From contig NZ_FRCH01000001.1 of the NCBI RefSeq assembly GCF_900142825.1, positions 930,001 through 994,000 on the forward strand: a stretch of 64,000 nucleotides of DNA, in the 5' to 3' direction. Below are positions 28,893 through 38,500 of this stretch, piece after piece (the stretch's first letter is position 1; the number at the start of each line of letters is the position of its first letter). Under the pieces are notes generated by a model. The model had not been told where the DNA came from and did no database searches. It worked only from the letters and a program-made list of their open reading frames with translations. This stretch comes from Rhodanobacter sp. OK091 (GTDB lineage Bacteria; Pseudomonadota; Gammaproteobacteria; Xanthomonadales; Rhodanobacteraceae). The translations under genes were made by a program, and so were the position numbers.

Positions 28893-29672
28893 TCACGCTT
28901 CCGCATTGTCCGCTGACGGCGCCGTGCCAAGCCACTTGAACAACGACTCGATCTGCGCGGGGCCGCTGCTGGTCGGTGGCGCTTCCGGGTATTCCTTCGC
29001 CCACTCCGGCGCCGTGATCAGCGGTACCCACGACAACCCAACCTTGTCCTGCCTGTCTTGGCTTGCTTCCAACTTCCGCAGCGCACGCGACACCTGCACG
29101 GCGATTGGCAGGCAGTCGATGCTGTCGGGCGTGGGTTGAGCGCAATGTGTTGCCGGCGAGGTGACGAGGTATTCGCGGCAAGCCAAGGGGCGCTCCGTAT
29201 AGATCGAACAGGATTCCTGCTCGAGAAACGGACAGGCCACGCCGTGACGGAAATAGTCGATACCGAGTCGGCGGCGTGATGCTTCGTCCAGACGCGCGGG
29301 TGCGCGCAAGCGATCGAGCATGCCGGTGGCAGCCAACTTCGCATGCGCGGCCTCGAACCGATTCAACACTTCGTTGCGCCGCGGCTCCGGCATCGCGGCG
29401 ATCACCTGGCGCAGTCGATGCGCCTCGGCGGGGGCGATCGGCACTAGCTGCCGGCAGCAGGCACCGCACCCCTTGCGGCATGAGATCGGCCTGCCTTGCG
29501 CCGCACTTTTTTCCACCGCGGCGTCGACCACGGCGTCGGTCAAGCCACGCAACAAATGCAGCAGCTGGCCCGGCGTGGCCGGTCCGGCGGGCACCGTCAG
29601 CTGCATGCGCCATGGCTGCTCATCGAGCACCAGGTCGACGGTCGCCGTCACACTTGCGGTTTGTTCTGCCAT
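28893..29672 (-). CDS. YkgJ family cysteine cluster protein
   Basis: A 259-residue cytoplasmic protein with a YkgJ-type metal-binding cysteine cluster. The motifs are SCRKGCGACCRQLVPI near residues 64-79 and CPFLEQESCSIYTERPLACREY near residues 147-168. The family is thought to bind zinc or an Fe-S cluster, with no established activity. ATG 29672 has GAGGG upstream; longer readings extend into unlikely sequence. It is convergent with the hybrid kinase and follows the T6SS operon by 116 bases on the same strand, so read-through is possible but not required. Confidence 0.86.
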   Translation of the reverse strand: MAEQTASVTATVDLVLDEQPWRMQLTVPAGPATPGQLLHLLRGLTDAVVDAAVEKSAAQGRPISCRKGCGACCRQLVPIAPAEAHRLRQVIAAMPEPRRNEVLNRFEAAHAKLAATGMLDRLRAPARLDEASRRRLGIDYFRHGVACPFLEQESCSIYTERPLACREYLVTSPATHCAQPTPDSIDCLPIAVQVSRALRKLEASQDRQDKVGLSWVPLITAPEWAKEYPEAPPTSSGPAQIESLFKWLGTAPSADNAEA

Positions 29673-29788
29673 GTCGTTGCCCTCGCCGAAGCGCGCCGAT
29701 GGTGGCCAAGCGTACCGGTGCGCGCCGCACGGTCGGTCTTGCGATGGATGTGCCGGATGACGGTCAAGCCATGCAGGCATCGCACGAG

Positions 29789-30286
29789 TCATTGCTCGAA
29801 GCGTTCAACGATCCTTCCGGTGGGATCGACGTACAACCGGCGCGTGGCGCCCCACAGGTGCACGACATGTCCGTTGAACGGATTGCCGAAGCCGACCGAA
29901 GTCTGGCCAAAGACCTCGCCGCCGCCCGGCGTCAGGAATACCCCTACGGCCGCTTCGAGAAAGCTCCAGCCGTCGTCTCCCTCGGCGACATTGCAACCGT
30001 TGAAGTAGACGCGGGCATTGGTCGTGGTGAGGCTGGTGTATCCGCGGGGGATCAGGCCTCTCACCCAGGTCGCATCGATATAGGCGTTACCGAAATAGAT
30101 TCTTCCCGGAGAGCCGTGCGTTTCGAACAATATGCGATCGAAATATTCTCCGCTGTCCTTCATGGCGTCGAGCGCGGGCACCAGGTCGCCGGCATCGGTG
30201 ATCGGCAGGCGGTGCACCGCGCCGCGCGCATCGGCGGTCTGCCGGATACGCGAATCGCTGGCGTCGTAGATATGCAACAAGGCCAT
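29789..30286 (-). CDS. Caspase-fold (DUF4347-like) protein in the T6SS operon
   Basis: A 165-residue protein that looks like a stand-alone DUF4347 / CHAT-type caspase-fold domain. A hydrophobic strand ends in the His-Gly motif (ILFETHGSPG, His57), followed by GRIYFG. A second strand ends in the Cys motif (VYFNGCNVAEG, Cys98). This is the His/Cys dyad layout of clan CD cysteine peptidases and of DUF4347 (HGSPG ... YGCNVA). It has no signal peptide. The ribosome site AGGAG precedes ATG 30286, 28 bases after tssE, so it is the last gene of the leftward T6SS operon. A role as secreted effector, processing peptidase or inactive scaffold cannot be decided. The family match rests on motif reading only. 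Confidence 0.68.
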   Translation of the reverse strand: MALLHIYDASDSRIRQTADARGAVHRLPITDAGDLVPALDAMKDSGEYFDRILFETHGSPGRIYFGNAYIDATWVRGLIPRGYTSLTTTNARVYFNGCNVAEGDDGWSFLEAAVGVFLTPGGGEVFGQTSVGFGNPFNGHVVHLWGATRRLYVDPTGRIVERFEQ

Positions 30287-30314
30287 GGGCCAATCTCCTG
30301 ATGTGACAGCCGGC

Positions 30315-30755
30315 TCAGCGCACCTGATACGACTGTGTGTTGAGTTGCAGCACGGCGTCGAACTGCACCTTCTCGCGATCCGCACCGAGGTTCATCAACG
30401 CCTCCACGCGAAAGCGCAACGCCCGCTCGTACGCGCGCTGCCCTTCCAGTTGCACCTTGACGCGGGTAAGCCGCGGCTCGTGCAGGCCGATCGCCTGCTC
30501 CAGCACTTTGCGGATGCGGTCCCGGTCGCGCGGACTGAGCAGGCTGTACGACGAAAAATCCGGGATGCCGAATGTCAGCGACGACTTGCGGCATTCCACA
30601 AAGGCCTCGGGCAGCACGCGCGCCGCCTCGGAGCGGGTGTTGAGCAAGGCCTCCAGGTCGCGCGACACCAGGTCGCGGAACTCCAGCAGCGACATGCCAC
30701 GACCGCTGTCTTCGGGCAGCGGCTTGTCGGTGAGGCGATCAAGAATCGAACGCAT
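30315..30755 (-). CDS. tssE: T6SS baseplate subunit TssE
   Basis: TssE is the gp25-like wedge protein of the T6SS baseplate. The 146-residue protein starts RSILDRLTDK and has the family patterns SLLEFRDLVSRDLEALLNTR and FGIPDFSSYSLLSPRDRDRIRKVLEQAI. The conserved gp25 motif EPRLTRVKVQLEG follows. It acts in the cytoplasm with TssF, TssG and TssK. It follows the second hcp gene by 100 bases that contain a long hairpin. Confidence 0.92.
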   Translation of the reverse strand: MRSILDRLTDKPLPEDSGRGMSLLEFRDLVSRDLEALLNTRSEAARVLPEAFVECRKSSLTFGIPDFSSYSLLSPRDRDRIRKVLEQAIGLHEPRLTRVKVQLEGQRAYERALRFRVEALMNLGADREKVQFDAVLQLNTQSYQVR

Positions 30756-30812
30756 GGCCTGCTCCGTTCCAGCGTGTCAGCCTGGTGGCCGACCTCAAAA
30801 ATCCATGATTGG

Positions 30813-30844
30813 CTCGTCATCCCAGCGAAAGCTGGGATGACGAG
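30813..30844. repeat. 14-bp perfect hairpin with GAAA tetraloop
   Basis: CTCGTCATCCCAGC, loop GAAA, and the exact complement form a very stable hairpin between the second hcp gene and tssE. It is of the common TCATCCCAGCGAAAGC repeat type of proteobacteria. Within the T6SS operon it could lower tssE expression relative to hcp by protecting the upstream mRNA. No T-tract follows on the minus strand. Confidence 0.75.
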
Positions 30845-30855
30845 CAATGACCCAT

Positions 30856-31458
30856 TCACATCGACGCGTTGAGCTTGCGATCCCAGCCGGCATGCTTCTT
30901 CCCCTCGGCGGTGCCCTTGACGCCTTGCGGCTGATAAGTGAACTCGATCCGCCCATAGCTGAGCACCAGCCGTTCGGCCGGGATGATCTGTTCCGGCGAC
31001 GCCGCCACCTGCCAGCTCGACACCACCACGTCCTGCAACTGGATCTGCAGGTACTCCAGCCCTTCCGCACCGGATGCCTTGCGGCAGGTGAGAATGGCCT
31101 TGGCGATTTTCTGGCGCGTCGTCGACGCCTTCAGCAAGGGTGCCGAGGCTGCGTCGACATGCTTGCTCAGATGCAGGTCGCCGACCCGCACGGCGCCCGC
31201 CGCGGCGACGCCTGTGCGCGCCTCCGCCTTAGCGTCCGCGCTGCGGAAAATCGGCATGTCGTTGCGAATGCCCGAAACCGCCTGCGCATCGCGCGTCTCC
31301 CGCGGGTCGTAATCATTGACCCCGAACGACCAGCCGTCGATCTCGATTTCCGCGGCGTGATCCTCGTCGTTGGATTCGCCCTGGATGCCATCCAGCTTCA
31401 GAAAAAAATCGTTGCTCGACGATGTCCTGATGTTCAACTCCGGCACTTCGATTGGCAT
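30856..31458 (-). CDS. hcp: Second Hcp family tube protein, extended
   Basis: A 200-residue Hcp-like T6SS tube protein, about 40 residues longer than its neighbour. The Hcp pattern is visible as DFFLKLDGIQGES, IEIDGWSFGV, LHLSKHVDAASAPLL, KIAKAILTCRKA and LQIQLQDVVVSSWQV. The extra residues lie after GWSFGV (residues about 50-85) and at the basic C-terminus (EGKKHAGWDRK). ATG 31458 has GGAGCAGG upstream. Such loop-extended Hcps may cap the tube or carry cargo; that is inference. It follows hcp by 92 bases in the same operon. Confidence 0.85.
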   Translation of the reverse strand: MPIEVPELNIRTSSSNDFFLKLDGIQGESNDEDHAAEIEIDGWSFGVNDYDPRETRDAQAVSGIRNDMPIFRSADAKAEARTGVAAAGAVRVGDLHLSKHVDAASAPLLKASTTRQKIAKAILTCRKASGAEGLEYLQIQLQDVVVSSWQVAASPEQIIPAERLVLSYGRIEFTYQPQGVKGTAEGKKHAGWDRKLNASM

Positions 31459-31550
31459 CGACCTGCTCCACCTTGTCGGCATCATGCGTCGGCGTGACAT
31501 GCCGGGAGGCAGGCCACGCCGATGTCATGCGATGGTCTGGAACGACCCGC

Positions 31551-32039
31551 TCAGGTCGCCTTGTTGGTGTGGCGGTCGTAGGCAATGGTGATCGAGCCTT
31601 CCAGCGAACCGTCGGACTTCTGCGGCTTGTATTCGTAGGTGATCTTGGCGTAGTTGAGGCCGATCGACTCGTTCGGAACCGGGCTGCTGCCACCGGCCGC
31701 GCTGGAGTGATAGCTGGAGATCAGCACGTCCTCCAGCGTCAGCTTGAGATACTCCTGCTGCTGGCCGCCGGCCTTGCGGCAGACCAGGACCATGTTCTTG
31801 ATGTGCTGGCCGGTGGCCACCGCCTTGAGCAGCTTCGGCGTCGACTTGTCGGCGTACTTGCTGATCGTGATATCGCTGAAGTCGGCCTTGCCCGCGCCAC
31901 CGCCGCCACCTGCGCCAAAGGTGCCCTGGTTGGTCGCTCCCCACGACCACGACTGGATCTCCAGTTCGCCCTTGTGCTTGTCATCGGTGGACTCGCCCTC
32001 GATGCCGTCGATTTTCAGGAAGAAGTCGCTCTGTGACAT
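31551..32039 (-). CDS. hcp: T6SS inner tube protein Hcp (TssD)
   Basis: Hcp stacks as hexameric rings to form the T6SS inner tube and is secreted. The 162-residue protein starts MSQSDFFLKIDGIEGESTDD and shows LEIQSWSWGATNQG, DITISKYADKSTPKLL, TLEDVLISSYHSS and INYAKITYEY-like strands. A glycine-rich loop (GAGGGGGAG) replaces the usual extended loop. It begins 21 bases after tssC. Confidence 0.95.
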   Translation of the reverse strand: MSQSDFFLKIDGIEGESTDDKHKGELEIQSWSWGATNQGTFGAGGGGGAGKADFSDITISKYADKSTPKLLKAVATGQHIKNMVLVCRKAGGQQQEYLKLTLEDVLISSYHSSAAGGSSPVPNESIGLNYAKITYEYKPQKSDGSLEGSITIAYDRHTNKAT

Positions 32040-32060
32040 GGATCAATCCTCAATAGATTC

Positions 32061-33545
32061 TCAACGCGCCGACTTCGGAAGCTCGGCCACCAGACGCAGC
32101 GAGACGCTCAGTTCGTCCAGCTGGTAATGCGGCCGCAGGAAGGCCACCGCCTTGTAGGCCCCGGGTTTGCCGGGCACATCCACAACTTCAATGGACGCCT
32201 CGCGCAGCGGGTACTGCGCTTTCATCTCCTGCGAGGCGTTGTCGTCCAGCAACACGTACTGGGTGATCCAGGTGTTGAGGAAACGCTCGACGCTGGAGCG
32301 CGAGGCAAAACTGCCGATCTTGTCGCGCATCATCGACTTCAGGTAATGCGCGATGCGGCTGACCGCGAAAATGTATTGCAGCTGGGCGGCGAGGCGCGCG
32401 TTCGCGTTGGCTGCATCGGTGTTGTATTCCTTCGCCTTCTGCGCCGACTGGGTCGAGAAGAACGCCGCGTAGTCGGTGCCCTTGCAATGCACCAGCGGGA
32501 TCATGCCCAGATCCGCCAGCTCCTTTTCGCGGCGGTCGGTGATCGCGATCTCGGTCGGACACTTCAGCGCGACCTCGCCATCGTCGGTGGCGAAGGTGTG
32601 GGTCGGCAGCCCTTCGACCAGGCCACCGCCCTCGACGCCGCGGATCGCCGCGGTCCAGCCGTACTTGGCGAACGCGTCGGTGAGTTTGGTGCCCAGCGAG
32701 TAGGCGGCATTGGTCCACAGATAGCGGTTGTGATCCTTGCCGGAAACGTCTTCGACGAAATTGAAAGCCTCCACCGGCGTGGTCTCCGGCCCGTACGGCA
32801 GGCGGCCCAGTACATGCGGCATCGCCAGGCCGACGTAGCGCGCATCCTCCGACGCGCGGAAGGACTTCCACTTGGCATATTCGACAGTGTCGAACACCTT
32901 GGCCAGGTCACGCGGACCGGCCAGATCGGTGAAGCTCTCGAAACCGAACATCTCCGGCGAGGCGGCCGACAGGAACGGTGCATGCGCCGAGGCGGCCACA
33001 TGCGACATTTCCTCCAGCAGATACATGTCCTCCGGCTGCCGGCTGAACTCGTAGTCGCCGATCATGGTGGCGAACGGCGCGCCGCCGAAGGTGCCGTATT
33101 CCTCTTCGTAGATCTTCTTGAACAGCGTGGACTGGTCGAAGTCCGAGGCGTTCTTGAAATCCTTGATCAGTTCCTTCTTGGTGCAGTTGAGCACCTTCAC
33201 CTTCAGCGTTGTGCTGGTCTCGGTGTTTTCGACCAGATACTTCAGGCCGCGCCAGGATCCTTCCAGCTTCTGGAATTCCGGCGCGTGCATCACTGCCGAG
33301 AGCTGGTCGGAGAGCAGCTTGTCGATGTCGGCGATGCGTGCATCGAGCGAGGCGATCGCATCGCTGGAAATGCTGATCTGGCCGTCGGTCACCTGATTCA
33401 CCAGTTCGGCGATCAGGTCGCGGGTGCGGTCACGCTCGCTGTCGGTGCGCGCGATGCGGCTCTGGTTGAGGATGCTGTCGAGCAGGCTGCCTCCCTGTTC
33501 GGCGACGACGGTGCCCTTCGCGGCTTCTTGCTGTGTGCTGGCCAT
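32061..33545 (-). CDS. tssC: T6SS contractile sheath large subunit TssC
   Basis: TssC (VipB) forms the contractile sheath with TssB in the cytoplasm. The 494-residue protein shows the family signatures FQKLEGSWRGLKYLVENTET and DFDQSTLFKKIYEEEYGTFGG with GEPFATMIGDYEF-like text (GAPFATMIGDYEF). LGRLPYG and the C-terminal RPHYQLDELSVSLRLVAELP are also present. It starts 62 bases after tssB and is followed by hcp. Confidence 0.96.
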   Translation of the reverse strand: MASTQQEAAKGTVVAEQGGSLLDSILNQSRIARTDSERDRTRDLIAELVNQVTDGQISISSDAIASLDARIADIDKLLSDQLSAVMHAPEFQKLEGSWRGLKYLVENTETSTTLKVKVLNCTKKELIKDFKNASDFDQSTLFKKIYEEEYGTFGGAPFATMIGDYEFSRQPEDMYLLEEMSHVAASAHAPFLSAASPEMFGFESFTDLAGPRDLAKVFDTVEYAKWKSFRASEDARYVGLAMPHVLGRLPYGPETTPVEAFNFVEDVSGKDHNRYLWTNAAYSLGTKLTDAFAKYGWTAAIRGVEGGGLVEGLPTHTFATDDGEVALKCPTEIAITDRREKELADLGMIPLVHCKGTDYAAFFSTQSAQKAKEYNTDAANANARLAAQLQYIFAVSRIAHYLKSMMRDKIGSFASRSSVERFLNTWITQYVLLDDNASQEMKAQYPLREASIEVVDVPGKPGAYKAVAFLRPHYQLDELSVSLRLVAELPKSAR

Positions 33546-33607
33546 GTCTTGCCCCTAACGTTGCGTGTCCGATGGTTGATAGGCGGTGCCCGCGATCTGT
33601 TCGCGGT

Positions 33608-34132
33608 TTACTCGGAGTCGCCGGACTTGCCGCCCGAACCCACTTCCTTGGTCAAGCGGGTGATCTGGTCGGTGTTCTGCAACACCTCGTTGAGCAATTC
33701 CTCGAACTTGTCGTTGCCGGCCATCTTGTTGCGCAGGTCGGCGAGTTTCTGACGCGCCTCCAGCAGCTTGCGCAGCGGATCGACCTGCTTGACCACGTTC
33801 TCGGGGCTGAAGTCATCCAGGCTGCGGAAGTTGAGCTCCACGCCCACCTTCGAGCCGTCGCCCTTGAGCTTGTTGTCCACCTGCATCTGCACGCGCGGTT
33901 TCATGCCTTTGAGCACGTCGTCGAAGTTGTCCTTGTCGACATTGACGAACTTGCGCTCCTTCATCTTCGCCAGCGGCTCGGCCGGCTGGCCGCTGAAGTC
34001 TCCGATGACTCCCGCCACGAAAGGCAGTTCCTTCTTTTCGATCGCATCGCCCACCTCGACGTCATAGGTGAGCTGCACACGCGGTGCGCGGACGCGATCG
34101 AGCTTGTGCTGCGTGCTTTCTTTCTTGGCCAT
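33608..34132 (-). CDS. tssB: T6SS contractile sheath small subunit TssB
   Basis: TssB (VipA) pairs with TssC to form the sheath recycled by ClpV. The 174-residue protein shows the start KKESTQHKLDRVRAPRVQLTYDVE, then KELPFVAGVIGDFSG, KERKFVNVDKDNFDDVLKGM and the C-terminal helix that binds ClpV in other systems. A TAGACT hexamer at 34194-34199 (minus strand), 62 bases upstream, could be the -10 of a promoter for the tssBC-hcp segment. Confidence 0.96.
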   Translation of the reverse strand: MAKKESTQHKLDRVRAPRVQLTYDVEVGDAIEKKELPFVAGVIGDFSGQPAEPLAKMKERKFVNVDKDNFDDVLKGMKPRVQMQVDNKLKGDGSKVGVELNFRSLDDFSPENVVKQVDPLRKLLEARQKLADLRNKMAGNDKFEELLNEVLQNTDQITRLTKEVGSGGKSGDSE

Positions 34133-34484
34133 GACGTTTCCCCGGCAGTTGGGCGAAGCCCGTTGCGCGGATGCGCAGCGGCGATAGCGGAGAAGTCTAG
34201 GAATCTGTCCGGCGCGAAAGAATTAGCCGTACGGCCAGTTGGCGGCCTATGACTTTGGGGTGGTGTACCGCTCCGGGTCGACTGCCCGGACCCGTGGCCT
34301 TTTCCTCCTCTCCCCTTGGGGAGAGGATCGAGGTGAGGGGCGGGTGCTCGCGGGAATCGCCATGGTGCAACCCCGACGGCACGCCGCAAGACTGGCCCTG
34401 ACTGACCGCCTCACAATGGGAGATCGAGGCGAGCACCCGCCCCCTCACCCCAACACTCTCTCCGCAAGGAGAGGGAGTAGTGGG
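34133..34484. other. 352-bp gap between tssA and tssB
   Basis: No gene is present. A composite inverted repeat fills 34306-34475, and the 60 bases next to tssB hold a possible leftward -10 (TAGACT at 34194-34199). The gap divides the leftward T6SS genes into tssKLMA and tssBC-hcp-tssE segments that may have separate promoters. Confidence 0.6.
34306..34475. repeat. Composite palindrome, CTCTCCCC family, copy 1
   Basis: A 10-bp hairpin TCCTCTCCCC/GGGGAGAGGA lies at 34306-34327. An outer arm starting GGTGAGGGGCGGG at 34332-34351 recurs inverted at 34429-34449 with one indel, followed by a CTCTCC/GGAGAG hairpin. The same arrangement occurs between tssG and tssH, so it is a dispersed repeat family. 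Confidence 0.7.
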
Positions 34485-35561
34485 TCACTCGCCCGGAATC
34501 CCCACCCGATCGCGGATCGAGGCGAGCACGGAGCTGTCGCGGACGACTTCGCTGAGCCATGCATCGAGCGGTGTGTTCGCCCATACCACCGCTTTCTCCA
34601 GCATGAAGGCGACCGGGTTGTGCGGCTCGGTGCGACGGAAGAACGCGGCGATGTCGCTGATCGCACGCAGCGCGGCTTCCTTGCTGGCGGCGCTGTTGCT
34701 GGACAGGTCCAGCGTGCCGCCGCCAACGGGCGACGATGACGAAGAGGCCGCGCCGGCGATCGAGCCGGGATCATCCGAAGCGTTGCCGGCAGCGGCGCCG
34801 CCGATGCCTTTGGCCTGTGCGGTCTTGCCGATCACCTGGCGGATCCGTTTCAACGCGTCTTCCACCGCGGCCAGCGACGGTGCAGCGCGACCGAGCCGGG
34901 TATCGACGATGCGCTTGAAGCTGTCGAAGGCGGCCAGCGCCCCGTCGGATTCCTCCAGCAGGCGCTGCACGGCGTCGTTCGGGTTTTCCATCATCGCCTT
35001 GTCGAACGCCTCGCCGGTGAGCCGGCCCTCGTCGAGCGCGGCCCGATGGGACTCCTGATTCTGCCGTGCCAGGTTGTCGACCTCGCGCGAGTCCTGCCAG
35101 TCCAGCAAGGTCATCGGCTTCGCGCCGCCGGACAGCGGCACGCGGCGCAGCGCATCGCTGGCGTAGATGTTGTACCAGGCCAGCTTGGCCGCGCGCTCCT
35201 CGGCATCGTCGCCGTCGAGTTCGGGATACAAGCCGTCCCACATCGTGTCGAGCAGGCCGTACAGCAGATCGACCGACTGCGTGGCGCCACGGACGCCGTC
35301 GGTGGCGATCAGCGCCTCGCCCAGCCACACGGCCATCTGCAGATCCTTGCTCTGCTTGGTCAGCACTTCGGTGGACAGGCGGATCACCAGGCGCCAGTCG
35401 GCGACCTTCAGCTCGGTCTGCCATTCGCCCTGGCGCAGGTTGGGGTCGTCGGCGCGGCGCGCATCGCGCACGCGGTCGTAGACATCGTTGAAGCTCACGT
35501 CCTCGCCGCAGGGGCGATCGGGCGAGATCGGCGCAAGCAGTTCGGCCAGTTCGATACTCAT
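34485..35561 (-). CDS. tssA: T6SS baseplate-cap protein TssA
   Basis: TssA organises the baseplate and caps the growing tail. The 358-residue protein has the ImpA N-terminal domain (LLAPISPDRPCGEDVSFND, then RLVIRLSTEVLTKQSKDLQMAVWL and GLYPELDGDDAEERAAKLAWYN). A Ser/Gly/Ala-rich linker follows, then a C-terminal part ending RTEPHNPVAFMLEKAVVWA, typical of TssA. ATG 35561 has AGGAG upstream. It begins 17 bases after tssM, in the same operon. Confidence 0.93.
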   Translation of the reverse strand: MSIELAELLAPISPDRPCGEDVSFNDVYDRVRDARRADDPNLRQGEWQTELKVADWRLVIRLSTEVLTKQSKDLQMAVWLGEALIATDGVRGATQSVDLLYGLLDTMWDGLYPELDGDDAEERAAKLAWYNIYASDALRRVPLSGGAKPMTLLDWQDSREVDNLARQNQESHRAALDEGRLTGEAFDKAMMENPNDAVQRLLEESDGALAAFDSFKRIVDTRLGRAAPSLAAVEDALKRIRQVIGKTAQAKGIGGAAAGNASDDPGSIAGAASSSSSPVGGGTLDLSSNSAASKEAALRAISDIAAFFRRTEPHNPVAFMLEKAVVWANTPLDAWLSEVVRDSSVLASIRDRVGIPGE

Positions 35562-35578
35562 GATGCTTCTCCTAACCG

Positions 35579-38500
35579 TTATTCGATGATCGTGGCGGGC
35601 ATCGCCACCGGCGTATTGCGTGCACTGAGGTATTGCTTCATCGCATCGGACAGCTCGACGGCGAGATATACCCGCGCCTGATTGAAGCCGACGGCACGCA
35701 ACCGCCCGGTGATGTCGGCCCATTGCAGCGGCGTATAGGAATCGCGGAAATCGGCGAGCGCGAAGCTGTGCGAGCCACCGCCGAAATCCTTCAGCAGCTG
35801 CAGGAAACCGTCCTGCCCCGCATAGAGTTTGGTGAGCACCAGCGCATCCGCAGCCGCTGGCGCGACTGCGCCCGCCGCGCTGGCCGAAGCGGCCGGCACC
35901 AGCGCCACTTCGTTGGGCGCAGCTTGTTCCAGGCTGATGCGCAAGCTGGCCTGCAGACAGTTGGCCGGCGACCAGAACACCGCAACCTTGGACTCGGCCA
36001 GCGACTGCGCCTTGCTGTTGGCGCTGAAGCTGCGATCCTTGCAGTCGATCTGCAGCACCGTGCCCAGCGTGCCTTCGGCGAGGCTGCCCAGCTGGCTCGG
36101 CCCGGTGAAGCTGAAGCTGCCGGCCATGAACGGCTGGTCGGCATTCAGTGCGGGCTGGGCCTGGCTCTGCGCCGTCATCATGGCCTGGAAGCCGGGCGTC
36201 AGCGGCAGCGCGATGCCACCCACCTTGGTCGGCGCATGTTCCTTCTCGCTGACAAACGGTGCCAGCCAGTCGTTGACGAAAGCATTGAGCTTGCCCTGGG
36301 CGCCATACAGCGCTGCCATCTGCTGATCGGCGGGCAGCTGCTTCAACGGCGTCGCCACGCCGTCGTTCCAGCGTTGCTGCACGTAGGCGGCGGCGCGCTG
36401 GACGGTGAGATACAGCAACAGGTGCGAAGGTCCCTGCACCACCGACCAGGCACCGAGGTCGTCGCCCTTGAACTTCGCGGCATAGCTATCGTCCGGCCGA
36501 TCCACCGACTGCAGCAGCGTGGCGTACTCGCTGGCCGGCGGCTGCGCTGGCGCGCCCTTGGCACGATAGATGTCGGCGACGATCTGATACAGGTTCTGTT
36601 CGCCGCCCTGCGCCTGCAGACGCAGGTAGCCGTTGGCGAACAATGCCTGCTGCTTGTCGAGCACGGCATGGCGGGTATCCAGCAAGGCCAGCAACCACGT
36701 CGGCGGCGCCACCCCCGCGCTACTGAACCAGCCGCCGACGGTATGGCCGATGAAGCTGCCCAAGGGTTTCCAGCCACCCCATCCGGCCGCTTTGGTCTGG
36801 CTCCACGCACGTTGCCAGCGCAACGACAGCGGCAACTGCAGCGGCAGGCTCAGCAGGTTGCGCTGCACGCTGTCAAAAAAAAAGCGGTACGGATTGTCGT
36901 CGCCGCCGGCGCGCGTCGCCAGTTCGTCGGCATGGCCTTTCCACAGGTTCACGCCCTCGAAGAAGCGGCTCTGGAACTGCGCCCAGGCATGGAAGTAGCT
37001 GGTGAAATACGCGCTACGAAAGCCATCGGCCAGACTTTTTTTTTCCGCCATGGTGTCGCCGATGGTCTCGGTCATCGGTGACACCACGCCCTCCCAGGCG
37101 TCGACCGTATAGGCGGCCGACACCGTGGGCAAGCTGCCCGAGTCCACGCCGACCAGACGATCGGCGGGCAACCAGTAGTCCTGCAGCCGCGGCCCGATCA
37201 TGCGCGCATCGGCCCAGGCTTCCAGATCCTGCGAACGCGGCGTATAGGCGGTGAGCAGACGCTGCAACTCGCCTTGCAGCCGGTGCTCTTCGTCGTCCAG
37301 CACGGCGCTCTTCTGCCAGCGCAGGTAGCCCAGGTAGGTGGTGAGCAGCGCGTCGGCGTTGTCGCGGTCGCGACGGGTATCGGCATCGGCCGTGAAGAAC
37401 GGCGCGAACAACCGCGAGCGCGGGTCGAACACCACGTTGTGCAGCACCTCGCTGTCGATGCAGCTGGCGCTGTTGCTGCGGCAATGCTGCAGGATGCGCA
37501 GGCGCTGGGTCACCGCCAGCACGTGCTCGATACCGGCACGCCCGTTGGCGACATCGTTGTCCAGCATCTGATCGTACGGCGCCAGGATCAGATTGGAGAA
37601 ATCGGCGACGACCTCCTGCTTGAGCTGCTCGATGTCGCGGTCGGAGCGGCGCAGGCCGAAGCCGAGCTGACTCTTGTCCGCGCTGGCTTCCAGTCGCTCG
37701 ATGGTGCGACCGCAGCCGGCCACCCATGCGATGCGTCCGCTGGCACCGGCATTTTCGCGGCCCTGGCAGGCAGCGCGGGTCTGCGCCAGCAGTTGCGCAT
37801 CATCGGTGCGCGCCTGGCTGAGGCCATAGGTGAAATAGGCGGAAAATCCCAGCAATGCCGCCACGCCGAGTGCCGTCACACCCATCCGTCCCGCGCTGCC
37901 CTTGAAGCTGGGCGTGGCGAGCGGCTGATCGGCCGGCAGGAAACGGGTGAACAGATCGGCGACGAAGGCGCCGGCCGGTGTGTTCGGTCCCGGCCCGCCG
38001 GCAAAGTACAGGCCGCGCCAACGCGGCGTGCGCTGGAACGGATTGTCTTCCAGCAGCAGGCTGACGAATCCGCGCAGGCCATCTTGCAACCGGCTGATCG
38101 ACTGCACGAACTCGAACACGCCGCGGCGGCCCTTCACTTCGTGCTGCGCGGCGAGTGCGGTGAGCCGCAAGGCGTGCAGGCGCTCGGCCACCGGCGCGAA
38201 CAAGCCGTCGAACTTGGCGCTGGTACCCGCGCTGACCGCTTCGTTTTCCGGCAGCCGCCAGCCCATCGCCTGGGCGAACGCTTCGGCCGGGATGGCGGCG
38301 CGGAACGCGGCATAGCCTGGCAAGGTCTCCAGCCCGGTCACCATCACGTACACCGGCAACTGCACCTGCAAATGTTCCATGGCTTCGTCGACCAGCCGGC
38401 GCAACCGCATGCTGGTGTCCTTCAACGCGTCCGCGTTGCCGAGCAGGCTGCGCGCGCCAATGCATGCGACGATGCCATTGAGCGGCAGCTGGTCGCGCTC

